Assembly: GCA_039033855.1 (NCBI GenBank) | Contig: JBCCBV010000015.1 | Span: 21,776 to 85,775 of the forward strand | Length of the DNA: 64,000 bases | Source: JBCCBV01 sp039033855 | GTDB taxonomy: Bacteria; Planctomycetota; Phycisphaerae; Phycisphaerales; Phycisphaeraceae | Direction: 5' to 3' | In this document: piece by piece, positions 18,280 through 26,305 of the stretch | How the letters are laid out: each line of letters starts with the position of its first letter | How positions within the stretch are numbered: the first letter of the stretch is position 1 | Notes under the pieces: model-generated | Database searches by the model: none | Seen by the model: only the letters and a program-made list of their open reading frames with translations | Told to the model about the DNA's origin: nothing | Position numbers and translations under genes: made by a program

Positions 18280-18440
18280 GGCTCCCCCTCTCCTTGGGGA
18301 GAAGGGTGGCGGTCGTCGCCAGACGGCCGCCGGGTGAGGGGTGTGGGTTCGCGACAACGCTCACGCTTTGCGATGGCGTGTTGGCTTGATCCGCAACGAA
18401 TCGCCCTCACCCCGGCCCTCTCCCCCGGGAGAGGGGGTCG
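18280..18440. repeat. REP-like inverted pair of palindromic units
   Basis: Two related palindromic blocks lie in opposite orientation after the GT9 gene. The right block holds a perfect 9-base inverted repeat, CCCTCTCCC-CC-GGGAGAGGG, at 18416-18435, preceded by CCCTCACCCCGG. The left block (about 18285-18345) holds CCCTCTCCTTGGGGAGAAGGG and, further on, GGGTGAGGGG, which is the reverse complement of the right block's flank. This arrangement resembles BIME-like pairs of REP sequences. The left hairpin may also end transcription of the upstream gene. The rest of the gap to 18600 shows no gene. Confidence 0.6.
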
Positions 18441-18600
18441 GAGTCGGCACGCCGCGGTGCTGGCGGTCCTTGTTGAATCGGGGCGGCAAGATCATTTTCT
18501 TTCGAGAGCCCGCAACGCCCGGGCGCTCCGAGCGATGACCGGGTGCACGGCCCCTCGGTTGGGCCGAACCGAACCCCGAAATCGCTTGGAGGCGACCCCG

Positions 18601-19380
18601 ATGACCCGCAACGCAACCCTGAACGTCCGAACCGTTTCCCGCAACCTCCGCCGAGCCCTCGGCGCCACGGCCGGCCTGGCCCTGTTCGTCGGCGCCGGCG
18701 CCGCGACGGCCCAGCAGTCGCCCTTCGGCCCGCCGCAGCCGACGCCCAGCATTCCGGCCCCTCACGTACAGAACCCCGCAAACCCCGGTTACCCCGGATA
18801 CCGCGTCCAGCCGACGCAGCACATTTCGTTGGCCGGGCAATACACCGGCGACATCGCCGGCACCCGGTGCAGCCTGACCCTGCAGCAGCAAGGCCAACAG
18901 GTCATCGGCGCCATCGACGCCGCCGGCTACGGCTACCAGCTCCAGTTCCAACCCAACGGCCAGGGCGGGTTCCACGGCGTGCTCTACGACCCCCAGACCC
19001 GGGGCCAGGTCGGCGCCGAGCTCAGCCAGACCCCGCAGGGCGTGACCGTGATCCTGATCGCCGTCAACCCCCATACCGGCCAGCAGAACCGCGTGCCCAT
19101 GACCTTCCAGAAGGCCGCCCCCACCCCGACCCCCGGCCCGTTCCCCGGCCCCGGCGTCACGCCCAACACCCCCGGCTACCCGACGCCCGGCGTGAACCCG
19201 CAGACCCCCGGCCCCGGCTTCTACCCCGGCCCCAGCGTGACCCCGCAGACCCCCTCGGCCTATCCCACCACCCCCTCGGTGCAGGACTCGGCGGGCACGC
19301 AGACCCCGACCTGGTCCAACGACTCGGCCGACGTCGCCATCGAAGGCGCAGAAGCCGACAACGCCGTCCAGGGCTGGTAA
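18601..19380 (+). CDS. Secreted protein, first of a tandem paralogue pair
   Basis: The 259-residue product has a signal peptide (Arg-rich start, hydrophobic 21-36, cleavage near ATAQ). A domain of about 90 residues (75-165) contains GxYxGxIxGxxCxLxLQQQG and GYGYQLQFQPNGQGG. The C-terminal third is a Pro/Thr/Gly-rich stalk made of PxTPG-type repeats. The GGAGG eight bases before the ATG sits in a 20-base string that is repeated before the next gene. The central domain is shared with that gene, so they arose by tandem duplication. Function is unknown; an envelope or extracellular role is inferred from the signal and the stalk. Confidence 0.75.
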   Translation: MTRNATLNVRTVSRNLRRALGATAGLALFVGAGAATAQQSPFGPPQPTPSIPAPHVQNPANPGYPGYRVQPTQHISLAGQYTGDIAGTRCSLTLQQQGQQVIGAIDAAGYGYQLQFQPNGQGGFHGVLYDPQTRGQVGAELSQTPQGVTVILIAVNPHTGQQNRVPMTFQKAAPTPTPGPFPGPGVTPNTPGYPTPGVNPQTPGPGFYPGPSVTPQTPSAYPTTPSVQDSAGTQTPTWSNDSADVAIEGAEADNAVQGW

Positions 19381-19433
19381 GCCCGACTCGCTCTGGCGAG
19401 CTTGAGCCACAAGCTTTCATCACCTCCTCCTCC

Positions 19434-19468
19434 AAGGCCGGTTGGGCATAGCGCCCGGCCGGCCTTTT
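19434..19468 (+). terminator. Rho-independent terminator after first paralogue
   Basis: AAGGCCGG (19434-19441) pairs with CCGGCCTT (19459-19466) and runs into a short T tract. It lies about 55 bases after the stop codon of the upstream secreted-protein gene and is well placed to end its transcript. Confidence 0.7.
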
Positions 19469-19625
19469 ACGTGGGCCTCAACCAATTTTTGGCCGTTTTG
19501 GCGGTAATGCTTTGCGAGAACGCAACGTCTCGGGCCGCCCCGCGATGACGGGAGTGAGCCGCTTGCCCATCAAGCGACGCTCGTCGACCCGCACCAAACC
19601 CCGCACCCGCCTGGAGGCGACCCCG

Positions 19626-20525
19626 ATGACCCGCACCCCCCGGAACCCCCGGAAGTACCGCACCCGCTCGAAGTCGAACAAGACCGCCCGCACGTTCTGC
19701 CGGTCGCTGGCCGCCGCGGCCGGGCTGGCCCTGACGCTCGGCGCCGGCGCCGCGACGGCTCAGTCGGCCTACGGCGCCCCGGGGAACCCCGGCGGCTACA
19801 TCCAGCCCGCGTCTTCGACTTCGCTCGACGGTGCCTACGCCGGCGTCATCGACGGCGTGGCCTGCCAGCTCATGCTCGCTCAGCAAGGCGAGCGTCTGGT
19901 CGGTGGCCTGCAGGCCCAGGGCTACGGCTACCAACTGCACTTCCAGCCCAACGGCCAAGGAGGCTACGTCGGCATCCTGCTCGACCCGCAAACCCAAGGC
20001 CACGTCGGCGCCGAACTCGTCCCCACGGCTCAGGGCCTGACGCTGAACTTGGTCGCCCAAGACCCCGCCACCGGGCAGGTCCAACGCGTGCCGTTGACTT
20101 TCACCCGACGCGCCGCCGGAACGACGCCCACGGCCCAGCCCACGTACGGCCAACCTCAGCCGAGCTACGGCCAGGCGTCGCAGCCGCAAGTGCAGCGCGA
20201 CCCGGTTTTGGCCGGGCGGTGGCGCCACACCGACACGCAGGTCAGCGGCAGCTTTTCGATGGCCAGCGACACCTGGCTCGAGATCACGCCCGACGGCCGG
20301 TTCCAGATGACCTCGGGCGGCTCGGGCGCCGGCGGTTCGGCCGGCAGCATCACCACCGGCGGCGGCGAGGTGCTGGCCACCGGCCAGTGGATGACCCGCG
20401 ACCGCATCGTCTACGTCCGCGACGCCGGCGGCGCCTGGGAGCCCTACGCCCGGTACTACGTCGAAGACGGCACGCTCATGTTCACCTACGCCAACGACAG
20501 CCGCGAGCTGTGGTACCGCCGATGA
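19626..20525 (+). CDS. Secreted protein, second of a tandem paralogue pair
   Basis: The 299-residue product has a basic N-terminus, a signal peptide hydrophobic core (about 29-44) and cleavage near ATAQ. The same domain as in the upstream gene follows (about 65-155, with YAGVIDGVACQLMLAQQG and GYGYQLHFQPNGQGG). A Gln/Pro/Tyr linker (YGQPQPSYGQ) leads to a second C-terminal domain (about 200-299) with LAGRWRHTD and WLEITPDGRF, which looks lipocalin-like. The second domain is absent from the first paralogue. Its start region, TGGAGGCGACCCCGATGACC, matches that of the first paralogue. Confidence 0.75.
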   Translation: MTRTPRNPRKYRTRSKSNKTARTFCRSLAAAAGLALTLGAGAATAQSAYGAPGNPGGYIQPASSTSLDGAYAGVIDGVACQLMLAQQGERLVGGLQAQGYGYQLHFQPNGQGGYVGILLDPQTQGHVGAELVPTAQGLTLNLVAQDPATGQVQRVPLTFTRRAAGTTPTAQPTYGQPQPSYGQASQPQVQRDPVLAGRWRHTDTQVSGSFSMASDTWLEITPDGRFQMTSGGSGAGGSAGSITTGGGEVLATGQWMTRDRIVYVRDAGGAWEPYARYYVEDGTLMFTYANDSRELWYRR

Positions 20526-20574
20526 TCTTCTCGCAGGATTGAGAATAAACCTCCACGCGACACGCCGGTCGGGC

Positions 20575-21852
20575 TCAGGGCTCGGCCGGCGTCTTGCGTG
20601 CGCGGCGCTCGACCAGCGCCCCGGTGCCGAGCACCACGGCGCCCAAGAGCGACGCGCCGGCGGCCGCCTGGAACACGGCCTGAAGCGACGCCGCGTCGGC
20701 CAGCCACCCCCCGCCGGTCTGCCCGGCGATGCGCGACGTGCCGATGACCGCCATCAAAAACAGCCCGTGCACGCTGGCTCGGCTGCGCGCGGTCGAGGCC
20801 TGGGCCAACCGTACCGGCGGGGCGACGTGCAGCGCCATGACCATCATGCCGTGCATCACCTGCGTGCCGATGAGGACCCCGGCCGTGGGCATCCACCCGA
20901 GCATGGCCATGCGGGCCGCGGTCAGCCCGGCGCCCAGCAGCACCACGCCGGGCAGCGTCAGCTTGCGCGTCATCCACCCGAACGCCAGCATCGGCCCGAG
21001 CTCGAGCACCACGCCCAGCGAGATGATGGGCCCGACCCACTCGGCGGAGATGCCCGCGGTTTCGGTGCACAGCAGCGGGAAGAAGCCGTAGAACGCCGCC
21101 ATCGCCGCGCCCAGCAGCCACATCCCGCCGCAGAACAGCAGCATCGACGGCGTGCACAACGCCCGCGCCGCTTCGAGCGTCGGCAGGCCCGTGCCCTTGC
21201 GCGGTGGTTTGACGCCCGGCTCGGACGACGGCTCGGCGGCGATGCCCGGGGCTTTGGACCGGCTGGGCCGCGATTCGCCGGCCGGAAGCCGCCCGGTCCA
21301 AAACGCCGCCACGACGCACACCCCCGCGCACACCGCCACGGCCGTGTCGATGGACGCCCCGGCGTGGAGCGACGTGTACACCACCGCCGAAGGCGCAATG
21401 AACCCCAGCGTGCCCCACACCCGCACCCGGTGGTAATCCAACGATCGCCCGGGTTTAGGGCTGCGTCTATCAGACGTATTGCTGCGCTCTTGCTGGGCGA
21501 ATACCAGCCCGTCCTGCAACGGCATCGCCGGGGCGAACGCCAGCGAAAACCCCGCGAACGCCGCGAACAACCACGCGTAGCCCGGCGACAACAGCATGCC
21601 GAGCAGCGCCGCCGCCGCAAAGGCGAACACCCCCCGCATCAGCCGCCGGGTGGGCACGTGCAGGTCGGCCAACAGCGTGAGCGCCACCGGCGTCAGCAGC
21701 ACCGCGGCGCCCTGCATCGACTGCACAAGCCCGATCTGCCGGTTCGATAGACCCCGGCTTTGCAAGAACAACGGCAGGTACGGCAGGATCGACCCGACCA
21801 CGGCGAAGGTCAGAAAGTACTGCCCGCGCAGCGCCACGCCGGGGTCGCGCAA
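20575..21852 (-). CDS. MFS transporter
   Basis: The 425-residue product is a polytopic membrane protein with about 12 hydrophobic segments and a long hydrophilic central loop (about 195-225). It begins LRGQYFLTFAVVGSILPYLPLFL, like MFS_1-like/nucleoside-permease-type carriers, and has the RVWGTLGFI segment after the fourth helix. Only non-ATG starts are available: TTG at 21852, or GTG at 21837, which would leave ALRGQYF as the N-terminus and is plausible. The substrate is unknown. It is co-oriented with the Bax inhibitor-type gene, 76 bases apart. Confidence 0.85.
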   Translation of the reverse strand: MRDPGVALRGQYFLTFAVVGSILPYLPLFLQSRGLSNRQIGLVQSMQGAAVLLTPVALTLLADLHVPTRRLMRGVFAFAAAALLGMLLSPGYAWLFAAFAGFSLAFAPAMPLQDGLVFAQQERSNTSDRRSPKPGRSLDYHRVRVWGTLGFIAPSAVVYTSLHAGASIDTAVAVCAGVCVVAAFWTGRLPAGESRPSRSKAPGIAAEPSSEPGVKPPRKGTGLPTLEAARALCTPSMLLFCGGMWLLGAAMAAFYGFFPLLCTETAGISAEWVGPIISLGVVLELGPMLAFGWMTRKLTLPGVVLLGAGLTAARMAMLGWMPTAGVLIGTQVMHGMMVMALHVAPPVRLAQASTARSRASVHGLFLMAVIGTSRIAGQTGGGWLADAASLQAVFQAAAGASLLGAVVLGTGALVERRARKTPAEP

Positions 21853-21928
21853 CAGACCGACCGGCGCGGGAAGGGGTGCTCGGGGGCTCGGGCCGGCGGA
21901 AGCGTCTTCGGGGGCTGGGGCGGGCGGC

Positions 21929-22798
21929 TCAGCGATTCTTGAGCTTCGCCAGCAGCCGGAGCATCTCGAGATACAGCCAGATCAGCGTGACCATCAGGCC
22001 GAAGGCGCCGTACCACTCGGCCCACTTGGGCAGCCGCATGGCCGTGCCGCGCTCGATGAAGTCGAAGTCCAGCAGCAGGTTGAACGCCGCCACCGCCACG
22101 ATGACCAGGCTGATGCCGATGCCGATCGGCCCGGAGTCGTGCAGATAAGGCATGGTTGCGCCAAACAGGCTCATCACGAACGACGCCACGTACGCCAGCA
22201 GCACGCCCATGGTGGCGATCAGAATGCCGGCCCGGAGCTTATCGGTGACCCGGATGATGCGCGCCGCGTAGAGGATGAACATCCCGCCGGCGGTGCCCAT
22301 CGTCAGCAGCACGGCCTGGGCGACGATGCCGTTGAGCCCGCTCTCGGGCGTAAACGAGTTTTGATACATCGCCGAGATGCCGCCCAGGAACAGGCCCTGC
22401 AGCAGCCCGTAGATCGGGGTGGTGAACGGCGCCCAGTGCGGCTTGAACGCCGTGGCGATGGCGAAGATCAGCCCGCCGATCGCGCCGCCGATCATGGCCG
22501 GGAACAGCCACCCCGCCGTCTCGCCGCTCTGCACGCCCTTCATGTAGGCGCCCCAGGTGAGCCCGGCGCCGGCGACGACGATGGCCAGGGTGATCAGCGA
22601 CTTGACCGCCGTGCCGCCGACGGTCATGTGCAGGGCGGCTTCTTTGGGCCCGCCGGTGGTTTCGAGGTCGAGGCCGCGCTGGTCGAGGCCGGCGCCGAAG
22701 CGCGCGTCGGCCGCCGCGCCCCCGGCCGTGGCCAGGCTGGCCTGCTGGCGGATCCGGTCCATGGCGGACTCGTTCATCGCGGGGTTGCTGGATCGCAT
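21929..22798 (-). CDS. Bax inhibitor-1/YccA family membrane protein
   Basis: The 289-residue product has a soluble N-terminal tail of about 60 residues and seven hydrophobic segments. Family traits include PIYGLLQGLFLGGIS in the middle and LNLLLDFDFIE-like acidic residues between late helices (NLLLDFDFIERG). Bacterial members are inner-membrane proteins linked to calcium flux or membrane protease control, but the function here is not known. The gene is divergent from manC across 103 bases, in which a TTCCGGAA palindrome sits just upstream of the start. Confidence 0.85.
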   Translation of the reverse strand: MRSSNPAMNESAMDRIRQQASLATAGGAAADARFGAGLDQRGLDLETTGGPKEAALHMTVGGTAVKSLITLAIVVAGAGLTWGAYMKGVQSGETAGWLFPAMIGGAIGGLIFAIATAFKPHWAPFTTPIYGLLQGLFLGGISAMYQNSFTPESGLNGIVAQAVLLTMGTAGGMFILYAARIIRVTDKLRAGILIATMGVLLAYVASFVMSLFGATMPYLHDSGPIGIGISLVIVAVAAFNLLLDFDFIERGTAMRLPKWAEWYGAFGLMVTLIWLYLEMLRLLAKLKNR

Positions 22799-22901
22799 AG
22801 CGGTGGTTCCGGAAAAAGGGTGAACGGGCCGCCAGTCTAGCTACGCACGGGTGCTTCGGGCGCGGCGATGCGCCAATCTGGCCGGCGGCTAAGCTCCGCC
22901 C

Positions 22902-24005
22902 ATGCGATACGCCCTGATCATGGCCGGCGGCTCGGGCACGCGCCTGTGGCCGATGTCGACGAAAGAGACCCCCAAACAGCTCATCCCTTTCATCCAGGGC
23001 CGGAGCCTGCTCCAGATCGCGATGGAACGGCTCGAAGGCCTGGTGCCGCCCGAGCGCATCTACGTGGTGGCCGGCGAATCGACGCGGCAGGCGATGCTCG
23101 ACAAGCTGCCCGGCCTCACCCCCGACCGGTTCATCGGCGAGCCGATGGGTCGCGACACCCTCAACGCCGTGGGCCTGGGCTGCTCGGTCATCGGCGCCAA
23201 AGACCCGGACGCGGTGGTGGCCGTGTTTACCGCCGACCATTTGATCGAACCCGAAGACACCTTCCGCGGCGTGGTCGAGTCGGGCTATGCGGTGGCCGAG
23301 TCGGTCGACAACGCGCTGGTGACGTTCGGCGTCGAGCCCACCTTCGCCGCGACGGGCTACGGGTACCTGGAGCTGGGCGACGCGATCGAGGGTTCCGCGG
23401 GCGGGGCCCGGGTCGTGGGTCGTTTCCAGGAGAAGCCCGACGCCGACACCGCAACCAAGTACCACGCCGCCGGCCCGGATCACTATCTCTGGAACTCGGG
23501 GATGTTTGTGTGGAAGGCCTCGGTGGTGATGGATTGCATCCGCCGGTATTGCCCGGACAACTATCCGATGCTCAAGGCGCTGGGCGAGGGCTGGGGTCGG
23601 CCGGACGTGATGAAGACTTTGCCCGAGGTATTTGGCGGGCTCAAGAAAATCAGCGTGGACTTCGCCGTCATGGAGCCGGCCGGCGCCGACGACACGGTCA
23701 AGGTCGCGGCGGTCCCGATGCCGGTGAAGTGGCTCGACGTGGGCAGCTGGCCGAGTTTCAAGGACACGCTCGAGCCCGATGCGCACGGCAACGCCGGCTC
23801 GGGCTGCAAGACGCTGTTCATGGACGCGGCCAACAACCTGGTGGCCGGGACCGACCCGGGCCGGCTGGTGTCGGTGCTGGGTCTGAGCGACGTGGTGGTG
23901 ATCGAAACCGAGACCTCCACGCTGGTGTGCTCGGCCGAGGCGGCGCAGCAGATCAAAGCGCTGCACGCCGAGGTGGCTGAGACATTCGGCAAGGCATATC
24001 TCTAA
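22902..24005 (+). CDS. manC: Mannose-1-phosphate guanylyltransferase
   Basis: The enzyme makes GDP-mannose from mannose 1-phosphate and GTP, feeding glycan synthesis. The 367-residue product has the pyrophosphorylase signature GGSGTRLWP at 10-18, a PKQ motif at 25-27, the FTADH nucleotide-sugar motif, the FQEKPDADTA segment, the NSGMFVWKA motif and the WLDVGSWPS motif. It lacks the C-terminal isomerase half of long ManC proteins, so it is the short, single-activity type. It may supply glycosyltransferases such as that at 13328. Confidence 0.93.
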   Translation: MRYALIMAGGSGTRLWPMSTKETPKQLIPFIQGRSLLQIAMERLEGLVPPERIYVVAGESTRQAMLDKLPGLTPDRFIGEPMGRDTLNAVGLGCSVIGAKDPDAVVAVFTADHLIEPEDTFRGVVESGYAVAESVDNALVTFGVEPTFAATGYGYLELGDAIEGSAGGARVVGRFQEKPDADTATKYHAAGPDHYLWNSGMFVWKASVVMDCIRRYCPDNYPMLKALGEGWGRPDVMKTLPEVFGGLKKISVDFAVMEPAGADDTVKVAAVPMPVKWLDVGSWPSFKDTLEPDAHGNAGSGCKTLFMDAANNLVAGTDPGRLVSVLGLSDVVVIETETSTLVCSAEAAQQIKALHAEVAETFGKAYL

Positions 24006-24045
24006 AGAATCTCTTGCGGCGTGCTTTTTCGCGCGCGAAAGATTC
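24005..24045. terminator. Possible bidirectional terminator between convergent genes
   Basis: AGAATCT (24005-24011) pairs with AGATTCT (24039-24045), and pairing can extend to about ten bases with one mismatch. The hairpin starts at the manC stop codon and faces the end of the convergent PPIase gene. There is no long T-run, so the assignment is tentative. Confidence 0.4.
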
Positions 24046-24081
24046 TCAACTGGTTGCGGGCAAGGGTTTGCGTTGGGCGGG

Positions 24082-25320
24082 TTACGCCGGGCCGGGGATC
24101 GTCCGGCTGGCCGATACGCCGGCCGCTTGCGGGCCGTAACGCTGGCGGGCGATCTCGAGCACGCGCTGGGTCATCAGGCCCAGGTCGGTGTGGCTGGCTT
24201 GTTCGAGCAGGCGTTTGCGGTCGCGCATCTCCAGGCGGATGCGCTGATCGCGGTTGAGCTCGAGCTCGATGTCGCGCTGGACGTCGCGCAGCGCTCGGCG
24301 GACCTCGGGCTGCACGTCGTCGACATAGACCCACCACATCTGGTCGCCCACTTCGAACGGGCCGGCGTGCCGCCCGACTCCCAACTCGGCCGCGGCGCGG
24401 TTGACCGGGTCGCTGACAAAGTCGTTGCCGGACACCGGCTTGGGCCAGAGGCCGCCGTTGGATCGGCGGTAGTCGTTGAGCGGGCCCGAGGCGACTTCCA
24501 CAAACGGCGTCCCACCGTCGAGCTCGCCGGCGATGCGCTCGGCCACCGGCCCGGCGTCGCTGAAGATCAGCCGGACCCGCCGCTGCTCGGGCCGGACGTA
24601 GCGGTGCAGGTTGTCGCGGTAGAAGCGTTCGATATCGCGCCGGGCGACGTTCACGCCGGGCTCGATACGGCTGGCGATGTAGAGCTGGACCAAGAACGCC
24701 TCGCGGAACTCGTCGAGGGTTTGTTCGAGGCCGACACCCTCGCGCTCGCGCAGCACGCGGTCGGCCATGGCCACCGAACCCTGGCCGTGCATGCGCAGGA
24801 GCTCTTCGCGCTCGGCCTGGGTGCGGAACTCGAGGAACTGGCGCTGCTGGGGCGTCAGCGAGGACTCGGCTTCGGCCACGATCAGCGCGCTGCGCAGGCG
24901 GGCGCCGATCTCTTCGTAGATGGCCCGGCCGGCCTGCTCGTCGAAGTCGCGGGGGGTGTTCCGGCCGATCGCCGCGAGCCTTGCGGACAACGGCTCGAGC
25001 ACCTCCTCGGCGTACACCGGCTGGCCGTTGATCTGCCCGACCTTGGCCGCCAGCGCCGGGGCGACCCACGGCTCGGACGACGCGGCCGGCGGCTCGGCGA
25101 ACCGGGCCCACCGTTCGGGGGATGGCTCGAGGGCCGGCAACCCGGGGTCGACAAAGTCGGCCGGGCTCAGCGAAGCGACCGGCGGCGGGGCGTCTTTGGC
25201 GTTGCTGGCGCAACCCAGGCCAACCAAGCACAGAGCCGATGCGGGCGCCAGGGCGTGCAGGAAGCTCCGTCGGGATCCGGATCGGGATCGGTCGGGTGAT
25301 GCGTGGGAAACGCCGTGCAT
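24082..25320 (-). CDS. Tat-type lipoprotein with parvulin/SurA-like PPIase region
   Basis: The 412-residue product begins with a twin-arginine-like motif SRRSFLHA followed by a hydrophobic stretch and lipobox LGLGC, so it is probably exported folded and lipid-anchored. A SurA-like helical region (about 75-240) precedes a parvulin-like part (about 250-350: VRLIFSDAGPVAERIAGELDGG, NGGLWPKPVSG, GRHAGPFEVGDQMWWVYVDD). It is predicted to fold or chaperone exported proteins. It is the last gene of a minus-strand operon with the transglutaminase and the ATP-grasp/alpha-E gene; the gap is 31 bases. The ATG at 25320 best fits the signal. Confidence 0.75.
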   Translation of the reverse strand: MHGVSHASPDRSRSGSRRSFLHALAPASALCLVGLGCASNAKDAPPPVASLSPADFVDPGLPALEPSPERWARFAEPPAASSEPWVAPALAAKVGQINGQPVYAEEVLEPLSARLAAIGRNTPRDFDEQAGRAIYEEIGARLRSALIVAEAESSLTPQQRQFLEFRTQAEREELLRMHGQGSVAMADRVLREREGVGLEQTLDEFREAFLVQLYIASRIEPGVNVARRDIERFYRDNLHRYVRPEQRRVRLIFSDAGPVAERIAGELDGGTPFVEVASGPLNDYRRSNGGLWPKPVSGNDFVSDPVNRAAAELGVGRHAGPFEVGDQMWWVYVDDVQPEVRRALRDVQRDIELELNRDQRIRLEMRDRKRLLEQASHTDLGLMTQRVLEIARQRYGPQAAGVSASRTIPGPA

Positions 25321-25351
25321 GGCCCCCATCATCGGCTTGGGCCCGGCCGGG

Positions 25352-26305
25352 TCAATAACCATCGTTCATTATGCCCGCGGGCTCGACGCGCACGGCCACG
25401 TCGAGGTGGTGCGCGCCGCCGCCCACGATCACGCCTTTGACCGGCGCCACGTCGGCGTAATCGCGGCCCCAGGCCACGGTCACGTGGGTGTCGCCGGGGA
25501 TGCGGTTGTTGGTCGGGTCGAAGTCCACCCACCCCAGGTCGGCCCCCAGCGCGGCGGCCCGCAGCGACACCCAGGCGTGCGACGCGTCGGCGCCGACCAG
25601 CGCGTCGTTGGGGTTGGCCGGCGTATCGGGCAAAGTGGCTTGCGGGTCAGATTCGGCCGTGGGCGCCGCCGAGCGCAGGTAGCCCGAGACGTACCGGGCC
25701 GGAAGGCCGAGGCTGCGCAGCATCGCGATCATCACGTGGGCGAAGTCCTGGCACACCCCGCGGCGCTGGGCGAACACGCGGTCCACCGGCGTCGAAACCG
25801 TGGTGGCCGTGGGGTCGTAGGCGAACTCGGCGAAGATCCTGCGATTGAGCTCGTCGGCGGCTTCGAGCACCGGCCGTCGTTCGGTGAACGATTGCCGGGC
25901 GTACTCGGCCAGCGCCGGCCGCCGGGCCGTCAGGCGCGAGTCGAACGCCATGGCCAGGGCCGTTAGCCCGTCGGGGCTGCGGTCGCGGCGGGCGTACTCC
26001 GCGACGTCTTCCCATGCCGGAGAAACCGAGAGCATCGGCGTCGGGGCGGGGTGAACCGAGACCTCGCTGTGGGCATCGACGATCAGCGCCTGATGCGGGC
26101 GGTCGAGGGTGAACCGGGCGCCGTGGTTGCCAAAGTCGTCGGTGTGGGCGTCGATCGCTTCGGGCGCGGGGTCGATGCGCAGGTCGAAACGGTGGGTGGT
26201 CTGGCCCGGGGTGTCGCGCGGGCGCAGGAACACCTGGTGCTGGCCGAGGTCCACCGGGCCGGTGTAGCGGTAGGTCGTGCGGTGGCGGACGCGGTAGCGG
26301 GTCAC
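25352..26305 (-). CDS. Transglutaminase-like protease-fold protein
   Basis: The 317-residue product starts with the N-terminal beta domain typical of bacterial transglutaminase-like proteins (YRVRHRTTYRY, LRPRDTPGQ). The papain-like core has catalytic C185 in RRGVCQDFAH, H243 in DASHAWVSL and an Asp at about 263 in VDFDPTNN. Such proteins are predicted to cleave or cross-link peptide or amide bonds. The gene starts in a 4-base overlap (ATGA) with the ATP-grasp/alpha-E gene. The trio is known from comparative genomics as a predicted peptide-modification system with no proven substrate. Confidence 0.9.
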   Translation of the reverse strand: MTRYRVRHRTTYRYTGPVDLGQHQVFLRPRDTPGQTTHRFDLRIDPAPEAIDAHTDDFGNHGARFTLDRPHQALIVDAHSEVSVHPAPTPMLSVSPAWEDVAEYARRDRSPDGLTALAMAFDSRLTARRPALAEYARQSFTERRPVLEAADELNRRIFAEFAYDPTATTVSTPVDRVFAQRRGVCQDFAHVMIAMLRSLGLPARYVSGYLRSAAPTAESDPQATLPDTPANPNDALVGADASHAWVSLRAAALGADLGWVDFDPTNNRIPGDTHVTVAWGRDYADVAPVKGVIVGGGAHHLDVAVRVEPAGIMNDGY

